Of a stretch of 63,507 nucleotides of DNA, positions 17,475 to 25,629 are shown piece after piece. The notes below the pieces were generated by a model. It was not told where the DNA came from, ran no database searches, and worked only from the letters and a program-made list of their open reading frames with translations. Made by a program: the position numbers and the translations under genes. Positions within the stretch are counted from its first letter, which is position 1. Every line of letters begins with the position of its first letter. Source of the DNA: JAYVJH01 sp043777595 (GTDB taxonomy: Bacteria > Bacteroidota > Bacteroidia > Cytophagales > Spirosomataceae). The stretch is from contig JAYWHT010000025.1 of the NCBI GenBank assembly GCA_043777595.1, positions 1 through 63,507 of the forward strand, read 5' to 3'.

Positions 17475-17477
17475 AAA

Positions 17478-17864
17478 ATGGAAAGAATCAATACAATAGG
17501 TAGAAGAAAAACCTCAGTAGCTCGCATTTATCTCACGGTAGGTAAGGGCGAAATCAAAATTAACGGTCGTGAAGTAGCCGAGTACTTTCCAGTAGAGACA
17601 CTGCAGATTATCCTCAAACAACCATTTGTAACAATAAGCGGTGTGGATGGGTATGACGTAAAAGTGAACGTTCGTGGTGGTGGTATAACTGGCCAAGCCG
17701 AAGCAACACGTATGGCAATAGCCCGTGCATTGTGCGAACTAAATCCAGACTTTCGCCCAGCTTTGAAAAAAGATGGCTTCTTGACTCGTGATGCACGTAT
17801 GGTAGAGCGCAAGAAATACGGTCGTGCCAAAGCCCGTCGTCGCTTCCAGTTCTCGAAACGATAG
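17478..17864 (+). CDS. rpsI: 30S ribosomal protein S9
   Basis: 128 residues. The N-terminus MERINTIGRRKTSVARIYL and the basic C-terminus KKYGRAKARRRFQFSKR, whose tail reaches the P-site tRNA, are typical. GGGITGQAEATRMAIARAL is the conserved core. It follows rplM directly and is followed by a perfect 26-bp hairpin. Confidence 0.98.
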   Translation: MERINTIGRRKTSVARIYLTVGKGEIKINGREVAEYFPVETLQIILKQPFVTISGVDGYDVKVNVRGGGITGQAEATRMAIARALCELNPDFRPALKKDGFLTRDARMVERKKYGRAKARRRFQFSKR

Positions 17865-17869
17865 AATAC

Positions 17870-17926
17870 AGCCCCCTAACCCCCGATGGGGGAACTTATT
17901 GTTCCCCCATCGGGGGTTAGGGGGCT
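17870..17926. terminator. Perfect 26-bp G/C-rich hairpin after rpsI
   Basis: A 26-nt arm (17870-17895, starting AGCCCCCTAACCCCCGATGG) is the exact reverse complement of 17901-17926, with the loop TTATT. It lacks a T tract and matches the G/C-rich repeat family at 79-100 and 59455-59576, so it may be a mobile palindromic repeat now serving as an operon terminator or RNA stabiliser. Confidence 0.8.
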
Positions 17927-18011
17927 TCGTCCAGGCAGTGCTTATCTGAAGCCGATGCGCTGTGCTGCACAATTTAGTTTATAAAATCATTTTCATTCAT
18001 TTAACAATCAA

Positions 18012-18803
18012 ATGGCTCAATTAGAATACAAAGAATTATTAGATGCAGGTGTTCACTTCGGACACATGACCCGCAAGTGGGACCCGCATATGTCTCCATA
18101 TATATTTATGGAAAAAAATGGCATACACATCATTGACCTCAACAAAACACTCGGCGCACTCGAACAAGCATCAGCGTTTGTTCGTTCAATAGTACGTTCT
18201 GGCAAAAAGATAATGTTTGTAGCCACCAAGAAGCAAGCACAAGAGATAGTGGCCGAAGAGGCTCGTCGTCTCAAAATGCCTTATGTTACCGATCGTTGGT
18301 TGGGTGGTATGCTCACAAACTTTGCTACTATTCGTAAGTCATTGAAAAAAATGCAGACATTAGAGCGCATGCTAAAGGACGAAGCCACAGTGTCAAACAT
18401 TGCCAAGCGTGAGCGTCTGATAAAGGGACGTGAAAAAGAAAAATTGGAGAGAGTATTAGGTGGAATTGCTGATATGTCTCGCTTGCCAGCAGCCCTTTTT
18501 GTGGTGGACGTAAAGCGTGAGCATATAGCAGTAGCCGAAGCGCGTCGCCTGAACATTCCGGTGATTGCGATGTGCGACACAAACTCAAACCCCGAACTCG
18601 TTGATTATGCAATACCAGCCAATGATGATGCCTACAAATCGGTGTCGTTGATTACGCTTGCTATTGGCAGAGCAATAGAAGAAGGTCTCATGGAGCGCAA
18701 GCAAGAGCGTGATGACGCACGTGAAGTAGAAGAGGAAAATGCAAAACGTGCGGTTGATGGTGAGGCACCTGTTGCAGTTGTAGCCGAAATCGAAGAAGCA
18801 TAA
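18012..18803 (+). CDS. rpsB: 30S ribosomal protein S2
   Basis: 263 residues with the S2 signatures LLDAGVHFGHMTRKWDPHMSPYIF and VTDRWLGGMLTNFATI, and PALFVVDVKREHIAVAEARRLNIPVIAMCDTN-SNPELVDYAIPANDD. The acidic C-terminal tail (REVEEENAKRAVDGEAPVAVVAEIEEA) is longer than in E. coli, as is common in Bacteroidota. It is followed by tsf in the conserved order. Confidence 0.98.
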   Translation: MAQLEYKELLDAGVHFGHMTRKWDPHMSPYIFMEKNGIHIIDLNKTLGALEQASAFVRSIVRSGKKIMFVATKKQAQEIVAEEARRLKMPYVTDRWLGGMLTNFATIRKSLKKMQTLERMLKDEATVSNIAKRERLIKGREKEKLERVLGGIADMSRLPAALFVVDVKREHIAVAEARRLNIPVIAMCDTNSNPELVDYAIPANDDAYKSVSLITLAIGRAIEEGLMERKQERDDAREVEEENAKRAVDGEAPVAVVAEIEEA

Positions 18804-18822
18804 AAATATCCAGTAGTATAGT

Positions 18823-18866
18823 TCCGAATAGCCCGTAGCCACTTGCTATGGGCTATTCGGCTTTTA
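18823..18866 (+). terminator. Hairpin between rpsB and tsf
   Basis: CCGAATAGCCCGTAGC pairs with GCTATGGGCTATTCGG (one G-U) and is followed by CTTTT. A strong stem with a short T run; it could attenuate readthrough into tsf. Confidence 0.75.
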
Positions 18867-18903
18867 GAAAATAATTTAATATTCAATTTTATAATTACAA
18901 AAA

Positions 18904-19740
18904 ATGGCTATTACAGCAGCAGACGTAAATAAACTTCGCCAGATGACTGGCGCCGGCATGATGGATTGCAAAAAAGCATTGACCGAAGCCGATGGTAATT
19001 TTGAGGCAGCAGTCGATGTGTTGCGTAAACAAGGACAAAAAGTAGCAGCCAAGCGTGCCGACAATGCCACTTCAGAGGGAGCGGTGTTAATTCATGTTAG
19101 TCATGATGGTACAAATGGTAAAATTATTGCGCTGGCCTGCGAAACAGAGCCAGTGTCGAAGGTAGAGTCGTTTCAGAATATGGCCATGAATATCATTAGC
19201 CAAGCAGTAGCCTCAAACGCCGCCGACAAAGGCTCGTTGCTGACATCAGAACAACCCGATGGCCAAACACTGCAAGCACACATTACTGAGTTGATTGGTA
19301 AAATTGGCGAAAAATTAGAAGTAATGGCTTACGAAAACGTATCTGCCGAGCAGGTAGTTTCGTACTTACACTCAAACAAAAAATTGGGTGTCTTGGTGGC
19401 TTTCAATAACGTAGGTGGTGCAGATATTAGCGAAGTAGGCAAAGACATTGCTATGCAAATTGCGGCTATGAAGCCGATTGCATTAGATAAAGGCGATGTG
19501 GACGCAACCACCGTAGAGCGTGAAATTGAAGTAGGAAAAGAACTTGCCCGCAACGAAGGCAAGCCCGAAGCTATGCTCGACAAAATAGCAATGGGCCGTT
19601 TACAGAAATTTTATAAAGAAAGTACATTGCTCAATCAAGAGTTTATCAAAGATGGCTCTTTGACGATTGCACAACTATTGGAAAAAACACAAAAAGGACT
19701 TACCATCACAGCATTCAAGCGTATAGCTATAGGCGGATAA
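18904..19740 (+). CDS. tsf: Elongation factor Ts
   Basis: 278 residues. It catalyses GDP-GTP exchange on EF-Tu. Signatures: LRQMTGAGMMDCKKALTEADGN (residues 8-29) in the UBA-like N-terminus and HDGTNGKIIALACETEPVSK in the core. Full length. The gene follows rpsB across a hairpin and ends at an intrinsic terminator. Confidence 0.98.
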   Translation: MAITAADVNKLRQMTGAGMMDCKKALTEADGNFEAAVDVLRKQGQKVAAKRADNATSEGAVLIHVSHDGTNGKIIALACETEPVSKVESFQNMAMNIISQAVASNAADKGSLLTSEQPDGQTLQAHITELIGKIGEKLEVMAYENVSAEQVVSYLHSNKKLGVLVAFNNVGGADISEVGKDIAMQIAAMKPIALDKGDVDATTVEREIEVGKELARNEGKPEAMLDKIAMGRLQKFYKESTLLNQEFIKDGSLTIAQLLEKTQKGLTITAFKRIAIGG

Positions 19741-19757
19741 TAACTTTTGAAAATCTG

Positions 19758-19793
19758 AAAGCCTTAGAACTAATTGCTCTAAGGCTTTTTTTT
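19758..19793 (+). terminator. Intrinsic terminator of tsf
   Basis: AAGCCTTAGA pairs with TCTAAGGCTT and is followed by eight T residues. Confidence 0.9.
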
Positions 19794-19814
19794 GCCAAAG
19801 TTTTTGTGAAAATG

Positions 19815-19822
19815 TATATTTG
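19815..19822 (+). promoter_or_regulatory. -7 box of the ECF sigma operon
   Basis: TATATTTG, a full match to TAnnTTTG, lies 63 bp before the sigma factor ATG. A TTTG lies at suitable -33 distance inside the tsf terminator T tract. Confidence 0.55.
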
Positions 19823-19885
19823 TGGGGTATCGTGTTACTTTGGTCTTACTTCTGTGTCAAAAACTTGATTATACTCAAACTATAA

Positions 19886-20473
19886 ATGAAGAAATACTCT
19901 GACGAAGAACTTGTGCGTCTTTACATAGAATCTCAAAAAAATATTTATTTTGAAGCACTTTACGAGCGTTATGTCGATAAAGTATATCGCAAGTGCCTGT
20001 CGTTTGTCAAAGACAAAGCACGTGCCGAAGACTATGCCCATGATATTTTTTTGAAACTAATCGTCAGATTGGGTAGCTTTAAGGAAACGTCTAAGTTTTC
20101 GACTTGGCTTTTTTCTATTACATACAATTATTGTATGGACCAAATTAGGATAGGAAAAAAAATGGCAGAGAGCGACCTCGATGACGAAATGGAAATAGCC
20201 GCCGATGAACCCGAGGATATGGAGCAGATGAACTATGAAGCCAAGCAACTCAAAAAAGCATTGGAGTCTATCAGCTCAGATGAACGGTCGATACTGTTGA
20301 TGAAATACCAAGACGATTTTAGTATAAAAGAAATTGCAGACACTTTTAATTTGACAGAAAGTGCTGTAAAAATGCGCCTCAAAAGAACAAAAGAAAAACT
20401 GAAGAAATTTTACTTTGAGAACACCCTAATTTGGCTTGCGGTTGTCATTAAACTATTGCTGTTTACGTCCTAA
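19886..20473 (+). CDS. ECF RNA polymerase sigma factor with hydrophobic C-terminal tail
   Basis: 195 residues. Sigma region 2 (about 25-95) contains RAEDYAHDIFLKLIVRLGSFKETSKFSTWLFSITYNYCMDQIR and region 4 (about 125-175) contains SDERSILLMKYQDDFSIKEIADTFNLTESAVKMRLKRTKEKLKK. Past region 4 there is an unusual stretch ENTLIWLAVVIKLLLFTS that could anchor the protein in the membrane. No classical anti-sigma gene follows; instead a 65-residue protein and an MscS-like channel come next on the same strand. Confidence 0.93.
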   Translation: MKKYSDEELVRLYIESQKNIYFEALYERYVDKVYRKCLSFVKDKARAEDYAHDIFLKLIVRLGSFKETSKFSTWLFSITYNYCMDQIRIGKKMAESDLDDEMEIAADEPEDMEQMNYEAKQLKKALESISSDERSILLMKYQDDFSIKEIADTFNLTESAVKMRLKRTKEKLKKFYFENTLIWLAVVIKLLLFTS

Positions 20474-20505
20474 ATACCCCCCCCCTCTATAAACATAAAT
20501 AACCC

Positions 20506-20703
20506 ATGGACAATGTATTTGAAGAAATAGAAACCGATGAAAAAGCGCCTGAAGCACTAAAAAAAAGTCTGCTATCGGAGGTAGATTTGATTCGGACGGC
20601 AATGGAAGTGGTAACGTTGTTTTTGCCGTCTGTTTTCGGGGTCCTTGGCTCGGCATTTACTGCCAATATACCACCTCCAGCTAATCAACAAGAAACACAA
20701 TAA
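20506..20703 (+). CDS. Small hypothetical protein
   Basis: 65 residues, unrecognised. The N-terminus is acidic (MDNVFEEIETDEKAPEALKKSLLSEVDLI), the middle is hydrophobic (VVTLFLPSVFGVLGSAF) and the end is Pro/Gln-rich. It is 32 bp after the sigma factor and 12 bp before the channel gene, all on one strand, so a real gene in that operon is likely. It could be an adaptor or small membrane regulator; function unknown. Confidence 0.65.
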   Translation: MDNVFEEIETDEKAPEALKKSLLSEVDLIRTAMEVVTLFLPSVFGVLGSAFTANIPPPANQQETQ

Positions 20704-20715
20704 CTCAAAAAAATA

Positions 20716-21540
20716 ATGGAAAACTTACCTAATCTTCAAGATATTTTAACGAATATCATTCTTAAACTAATCAACCAAATTGTTGATTTTGTACCAAAGC
20801 TCGTTACTACTATTGTTGTGATAGTTATTGGCTACTGGATAGCCAAAATAATAGCTCTTGTGGTCAATAAAATATTAGAAAAAATAGGTATTGACAAAAT
20901 CAGTGAAAAACTACAAGAAATTAGTATCGTCAAAGATTCAAAACTTGAGATAAAGTTCAGCGTCGTTGTTTCTAAGACGCTGTATTTTTTTATACTACTT
21001 GTTTTTGTAACAACAGCCTCCGAGGTGCTCGGTGTTAGTGCTTTGACGGATATTATACACTCAATAGTAAATTTTATACCTCGACTAATATCAGGTGCAG
21101 TGATGCTTATTGTAGGTTTGGTGGTGTCGGAGGCAATCAAAAACGGAGTTGTCTCACTCTGCAAATCATTTAATGTAGCTTCGGGACGGCTCATTGGTAG
21201 TGTGGTATTTTTCTTTTTTCTGACCATACTCATACTTGGCGTTTTGGCACAAATTGGAATCAATACAGCTTTGCTCGAATCGAGTTTTAATATTATCATT
21301 GGCGGGCTTGTATTGGCTTTTTCGATTGGCTATGGCATGGCTTCAAGAGATGTCTTATCAAATATTTTGGCCTCTTTTTATAGTAAAGGCAGGTATGTCG
21401 AAGGCCAAAAGATACGAATAGATGCCGTTGAGGGAACGATTATTGCCATTGATAATACTTCATTGACCATTCAAACAAAAGAAACAAAAGTGGTGTTGCC
21501 TTTGCAGTTTTTGCAGTCTAAAAAAGTGGAAATCCTATAA
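20716..21540 (+). CDS. MscS-like small-conductance channel family protein
   Basis: 274 residues. Hydrophobic helices lie at about 25-55 (FVPKLVTTIVVIVIGYWIAKIIALVV), 85-110, 120-145 and 160-205, with Gly/Ala-rich pore-type patterns. IGGLVLAFSIGYGMASRDVLSNILASFY (about 195-222) is like the MscS TM3/beta-domain junction. The C-terminus KIRIDAVEGTIIAIDNTSLTIQTKETKVVLPLQFL is the beta domain. It probably relieves osmotic stress. It sits in a possible operon with the ECF sigma factor. Confidence 0.8.
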   Translation: MENLPNLQDILTNIILKLINQIVDFVPKLVTTIVVIVIGYWIAKIIALVVNKILEKIGIDKISEKLQEISIVKDSKLEIKFSVVVSKTLYFFILLVFVTTASEVLGVSALTDIIHSIVNFIPRLISGAVMLIVGLVVSEAIKNGVVSLCKSFNVASGRLIGSVVFFFFLTILILGVLAQIGINTALLESSFNIIIGGLVLAFSIGYGMASRDVLSNILASFYSKGRYVEGQKIRIDAVEGTIIAIDNTSLTIQTKETKVVLPLQFLQSKKVEIL

Positions 21541-21586
21541 CAAGGACTTTTATAAATAATAGACATTCAAAAAATCAGCATTAACA

Positions 21587-22540
21587 ATGAAAAAAAACAT
21601 TTTAACGACCCTGTGCTTGTCAGCTACGATGCTAACGGCATATTCGCAAGACATTGCCAAGGTAGCAGCCGTCAAAGACACCAGCTACTGGAAAAAAGCA
21701 TCAAGTTTTGCTCTCAACTACAACTCAGGTAGTTTTAGCAACAACTGGGCAGGCGGTGGCGTAAATTCTGTGGCTTTTGGAGTAATTCTCAATAGCAAAG
21801 GTGATTATGAAAAAGGGGCCATTACGTGGACAAACGACTTCCAGTTTCAGTATGGTACATTATGGAACAAAGCACAAGGCGATTGGCGCAAAAGTATCGA
21901 CCGCTTGTTTTTTGACAGTAAGGTAGGTCGTAAAATTAACTCAAAATGGAACTTCTTTGGTAGCATTAACTTTTTGTCGCAGGTAGCCGTAGGTTATAAG
22001 TTTGACAAAGCTGACCAAAAATTGGCCAATGGCCAGACCGTTAAAGTAGAAACCGTTGATTTGGTTTCAAACCTTTTTGCACCTGCCTACATTACCGAAG
22101 CAGTTGGTTTTGAGTATAAGCCAGATAAATTTTTTAGTTTGCAAATAGCTCCATTGGCCATGCGCCAGACGATAGTGGCCGATAAAAACCTCTATAAAAC
22201 ATTTCCGCTCAATTATGGCCTTAAACCAGGCAATACTTTCAGAAATGATTTGGGGGTAATGCAAGTAGTGGCCAACTACGACAAAGACGTAACGAAAGAT
22301 GTAAACTTAAAGGCTCGCTATCAGTTTTTTACATCATATCCAACTGCCGCCATCAAAGAGACAGACCCACAGGCTAAGTTATTTGGTAGCTCTATGAATC
22401 GATTAGATGCCCAACTTACGGCCAAAGTAGCCAAATATTTTAATGTAAACTTAGGCTTGATAGGTCTCTATGACCAAACTCAGAGCTTCGATGTACAAAT
22501 AGCTCAGTCGATTGGTGTTGGATTTTTGTATAAATGGTAA
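21587..22540 (+). CDS. DUF3078 domain outer-membrane protein
   Basis: 317 residues. The signal peptide MKKNILTTLCLSATMLTAYSQ is followed by SSFALNYNSGSFSNNWAGGGVNSVAFGVILN, the DUF3078 hallmark of Bacteroidota. The alternating hydrophobic strands and terminal aromatic (FLYKW) suggest an outer-membrane beta barrel. Function unknown. It lies between two mechanosensitive-channel genes on the same strand. Confidence 0.88.
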   Translation: MKKNILTTLCLSATMLTAYSQDIAKVAAVKDTSYWKKASSFALNYNSGSFSNNWAGGGVNSVAFGVILNSKGDYEKGAITWTNDFQFQYGTLWNKAQGDWRKSIDRLFFDSKVGRKINSKWNFFGSINFLSQVAVGYKFDKADQKLANGQTVKVETVDLVSNLFAPAYITEAVGFEYKPDKFFSLQIAPLAMRQTIVADKNLYKTFPLNYGLKPGNTFRNDLGVMQVVANYDKDVTKDVNLKARYQFFTSYPTAAIKETDPQAKLFGSSMNRLDAQLTAKVAKYFNVNLGLIGLYDQTQSFDVQIAQSIGVGFLYKW

Positions 22541-22612
22541 GTCAAAAACAAATTTATTTTTAGTTGCTTTTATATCAGTCCCCTTTTATATCACTATTTA
22601 AACCAAATCATT

Positions 22613-22996
22613 ATGTTAAAAGAATTCAAAGCGTTTATCTCACAAGGCAATGTCCTTGACCTCGCAGTTGGCGTGCTTATAGGAGCAGCCTTTGGCAAAG
22701 TAGTAACGTCATTTATGGACAACGTCATTGGGCCAGTTATGGGTCTGGCTATGGGTGGTACAGATTTGTCTAAACTAAAAGTTATCTTAAAAGCAGCCGA
22801 TGCCGCAGGTGTAGGCGAAGTAGCCATTACTTACGGTACTTTTATCAATGTGCTGATACAGTTTGTAATCACAATGTTTGTAATCTTTATGATTGTAAAA
22901 GCCGCTAACAAAGCCAAAAAACCAGAAGTAGCACCACCAGCCGGCCTAAGCGAAATAGACTTGCTAACTGAAATCAGAAATTCGCTGAGAAAATAG
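22613..22996 (+). CDS. mscL: Large-conductance mechanosensitive channel
   Basis: 127 residues. TM1 is GNVLDLAVGVLIGAAFGKVVTSFMDNVIGPVMG and TM2 is FINVLIQFVITMFVIFMIVKAANK. The N-terminal amphipathic helix MLKEFKAFI and the C-terminal helix EIDLLTEIRNSL are as in the family. It opens under high membrane tension. A strong intrinsic terminator follows. Confidence 0.96.
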   Translation: MLKEFKAFISQGNVLDLAVGVLIGAAFGKVVTSFMDNVIGPVMGLAMGGTDLSKLKVILKAADAAGVGEVAITYGTFINVLIQFVITMFVIFMIVKAANKAKKPEVAPPAGLSEIDLLTEIRNSLRK

Positions 22997-23040
22997 AATC
23001 AACCTATTTTTAGATGTGTAATTTTGAAAATTATGTAGAA

Positions 23041-23075
23041 AAAGCCTTGCCATTTTTGGCAAGGCTTTTTTTTTG
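23041..23075 (+). terminator. Intrinsic terminator of mscL
   Basis: AAAGCCTTGCC pairs with GGCAAGGCTTT around ATTTTT and is followed by a run of T residues. Confidence 0.92.
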
Positions 23076-23088
23076 TCAATCAAAAAAT

Positions 23089-23096
23089 TACTTTTG
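23089..23096 (+). promoter_or_regulatory. -7 box of the murD-ftsZ cluster
   Basis: TACTTTTG matches TAnnTTTG and sits 7 bp before the murD ATG, predicting an almost leaderless transcript. It also shows that the ATG at 23014 is upstream of the promoter and not used. Confidence 0.6.
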
Positions 23097-23103
23097 TATT
23101 AAG

Positions 23104-24459
23104 ATGAAAAATTCAAATAAAATAATCGTTTTGGGTGGTGGCGAAAGCGGCGTAGGGGCAGCGATTTTGGCAAAAGCCAAAGGCTTTGATGTATTTTTGT
23201 CTGATAGCGGCTCACTTACTGGGTCATATCGCCAAACATTAATTGATAACCAAATTGTTTTTGAAGAAAATCAACATACAGAATCATTGATTTTGGAGGC
23301 TACCGAAGTTATCAAAAGTCCAGGAATACCTGATAGTGCGCCATTGATCCAGAAAATAGTATCTCAAAATATACCTATTATTTCTGAAATAGAGTTTGCC
23401 AGTCGTTATACCCAGGCTAAAATTATAGCCATCACTGGTAGTAACGGTAAGACTACTACCACCTTGCTGACCTATCATTTACTCAAAAATGCAGGGATAA
23501 ATGTTGGTCTGGGGGGTAACGTTGGAGATAGCTTTGCCAAGCAAGTACTCGAAAATGATTTTGATTGGTATGTGTTAGAACTCAGTAGTTTTCAGTTGGA
23601 TAATATGTACGCTTTTAAGGCTGACATTGCTATTTTATTAAATATCACACCCGACCATCTGGACCGTTACGATTACGATTTTCAAAAATATGTCAATGCC
23701 AAATTTAGGTTATTGCAAAACATGACCGCCACCGACGATTTTATTTATTTTGCCGAAAGTCCAGCCATTGTTCAAGAATTGTCAGATAAAATATTCAATG
23801 TCAATCACTTACCTATATCGTTAGATAAAACTGTAAAAAAAGGTGCATTTTTTTTGGATGGAATGTTGCACGTTAATAATGGTTCTGCTAATTTTGGTAT
23901 AGAAACTAAACAGTTGCCTATAAAAGGACCGCATAATGCTATCAATGCAATGGCAGGTATTTTGGCTTCGTTAGCAGTAGGCATTGGCGCAGACCAAATT
24001 CGTGATGGATTATTGACTTTCCAGAACGTGGAGCATCGCTTAGAACCCGTAGAGAGCATCAACGGCGTACAGTTTATTAACGACTCCAAAGCTACTAATG
24101 TTGACTCAGTATTTTATGCACTCAATAGTTTCGATACCCCAATAATTTTAATTCTCGGTGGCATTGACAAAGGTAACGATTATACACAAATCGAAGCATT
24201 GGTCGCACAAAAAGTAAAAGTTCTCATCTGTTTGGGTGTGGACAATAGCGAGTTATTGTCATTTTTTGCCGCTATCGTTCCACACCTAATCGAGACAGTA
24301 AGCATGGAGCAAGCCGTCAGAGAGGCATATATGCTGGCGCAAGCAGGCGATACTGTACTTCTATCGCCTGCTTGTGCCAGCTTTGATTTGTTCAAAAACT
24401 ATGAAGACCGAGGCAAGCAGTTTAAGGCAGCGGTAAAGCGGCTAAAAGTAAATATCTAA
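23104..24459 (+). CDS. murD: UDP-N-acetylmuramoylalanine-D-glutamate ligase
   Basis: 451 residues from the ATG at 23104 (MKNSNKIIVLGGGESGVGAAIL). It adds D-Glu to UDP-MurNAc-Ala in peptidoglycan synthesis. P-loop ITGSNGKTTTT (about 108-118), VLELSSFQLD, NITPDHLDRY and FINDSKATN are Mur ligase motifs, and LSPACASFDLFKNYEDRGKQF is specific for MurD. A longer frame starting at 23014 runs through the mscL terminator and is rejected. It is the first gene of the dcw block here. Confidence 0.97.
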   Translation: MKNSNKIIVLGGGESGVGAAILAKAKGFDVFLSDSGSLTGSYRQTLIDNQIVFEENQHTESLILEATEVIKSPGIPDSAPLIQKIVSQNIPIISEIEFASRYTQAKIIAITGSNGKTTTTLLTYHLLKNAGINVGLGGNVGDSFAKQVLENDFDWYVLELSSFQLDNMYAFKADIAILLNITPDHLDRYDYDFQKYVNAKFRLLQNMTATDDFIYFAESPAIVQELSDKIFNVNHLPISLDKTVKKGAFFLDGMLHVNNGSANFGIETKQLPIKGPHNAINAMAGILASLAVGIGADQIRDGLLTFQNVEHRLEPVESINGVQFINDSKATNVDSVFYALNSFDTPIILILGGIDKGNDYTQIEALVAQKVKVLICLGVDNSELLSFFAAIVPHLIETVSMEQAVREAYMLAQAGDTVLLSPACASFDLFKNYEDRGKQFKAAVKRLKVNI

Positions 24460-24477
24460 CCCATAAAATACAAGACA

Positions 24478-25629
24478 TTGAGCAGTACATCAACCAATGC
24501 CATTTTGAGTCGCTGGGACTTTATTAAAGAGTGGCTTCGTGAAACCATAAAGGGCGATATTGTCATCTGGACAGTCGTTGCTGTACTTGCGTTGTGTAGT
24601 ATGCTTGTCGTATATAGTGCTACGGGTACGCTTGCTTATATGAAAGGCAACGGATACCCCGAGTTTTTTTTATTCAAACATGGTGTCTTTACTGTTGTCG
24701 GCCTTGTACTGATTTGGTTTTTGCATAGGGTCAATTATACCTATTTTGCAGGTGTTTCTCGCATTGCGTTGTTTTTTTCTATTCCACTTTTGTTAATGCT
24801 CAAAATACCTGGTTTGGGTGTTACTGAGGGCGGTGCTACCCGCTGGTTAGACTTGGGTTTGGGTAGGTTTCAGCCCTCAGACTTTGCCCGATTGGCGCTT
24901 ATCACCAATTTGGCAGCCATGCTCGCCAAACGTCAAAACAGAGAATATAACAATCAGATTTTTTTTCAGATGGCGATATGGATTGTTGCTATTTGTAGCT
25001 TGCTGGCGTTATCCAGTTTTTCAACGGCTATTTTGTTGGGTATTTCTTGCTTTTTTATGCTTTATGTAGGGCTTGTTCCACCTAAATATTTAGTATATAT
25101 ATTGGTTGTAATTTGTTTGGCGGGTAGCTTGGGTTTGATGCTCGGCCAGCGAAAAGACACTGTAAATGGGCGAATAGAACGCTTTTGGACGGGTAACGAA
25201 TACCAAGCACGACAAGGATTTGTGGCCATTGCCAACGGTGGTACTTTTGGTAAAGGCGTAGGAAAAAGCCACCAACGCAACTATCTTACGCAAGCATATT
25301 CAGACTTTGCCTATTCTATTATTATCGAAGAATATGGCTTGATAGGTGGTGTTTTTGTTTTGATTCTGTATTTAATATTATTGGTTAGAGGCGTACAAAA
25401 TATCCAGCAAACTACCCGGCCTTTTGGTGGTTTGCTCTCGGTTGGTCTTACGTTGAGTATTGTTTTACAGGCTTTTATCAATATGTGCGTAAACGTTGGT
25501 TTGTTTCCTGTTACTGGCCAGCCGTTGCCGTTGTTGAGTATGGGAGGTACGTCGGTAATTTTTACGTGTATTGGTTTGGGTATTATTTTGAGTGTGAGTA
25601 GGGGCGAGGTCGATGAGTCAAATTTATGA
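24478..25629 (+). CDS. ftsW: FtsW/RodA/SpoVE family septal peptidoglycan polymerase
   Basis: 383 residues. A TTG start at 24478 is chosen because the first in-frame ATG would remove the first membrane helix (IVIWTVVAVLALCSMLVVYSATG). About ten helices follow. SEDS motifs: WLDLGLGRFQPSDFARLALI, RQGFVAIANGGTFGKGVGKS, DFAYSIIIEEYGLIGG and the C-terminal NVGLFPVTGQPLPLLSMGGTS. It polymerises lipid II glycan at the septum with its cognate PBP. It overlaps murG by 4 bp. Confidence 0.93.
   Translation: MSSTSTNAILSRWDFIKEWLRETIKGDIVIWTVVAVLALCSMLVVYSATGTLAYMKGNGYPEFFLFKHGVFTVVGLVLIWFLHRVNYTYFAGVSRIALFFSIPLLLMLKIPGLGVTEGGATRWLDLGLGRFQPSDFARLALITNLAAMLAKRQNREYNNQIFFQMAIWIVAICSLLALSSFSTAILLGISCFFMLYVGLVPPKYLVYILVVICLAGSLGLMLGQRKDTVNGRIERFWTGNEYQARQGFVAIANGGTFGKGVGKSHQRNYLTQAYSDFAYSIIIEEYGLIGGVFVLILYLILLVRGVQNIQQTTRPFGGLLSVGLTLSIVLQAFINMCVNVGLFPVTGQPLPLLSMGGTSVIFTCIGLGIILSVSRGEVDESNL

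Noticed and set aside
17870..17926. Ordinary intrinsic terminator of the rplM-rpsI operon
   Set aside because: There is no T tract and related arms occur in other places, so a repeat-family origin fits better, though it may still end transcription.
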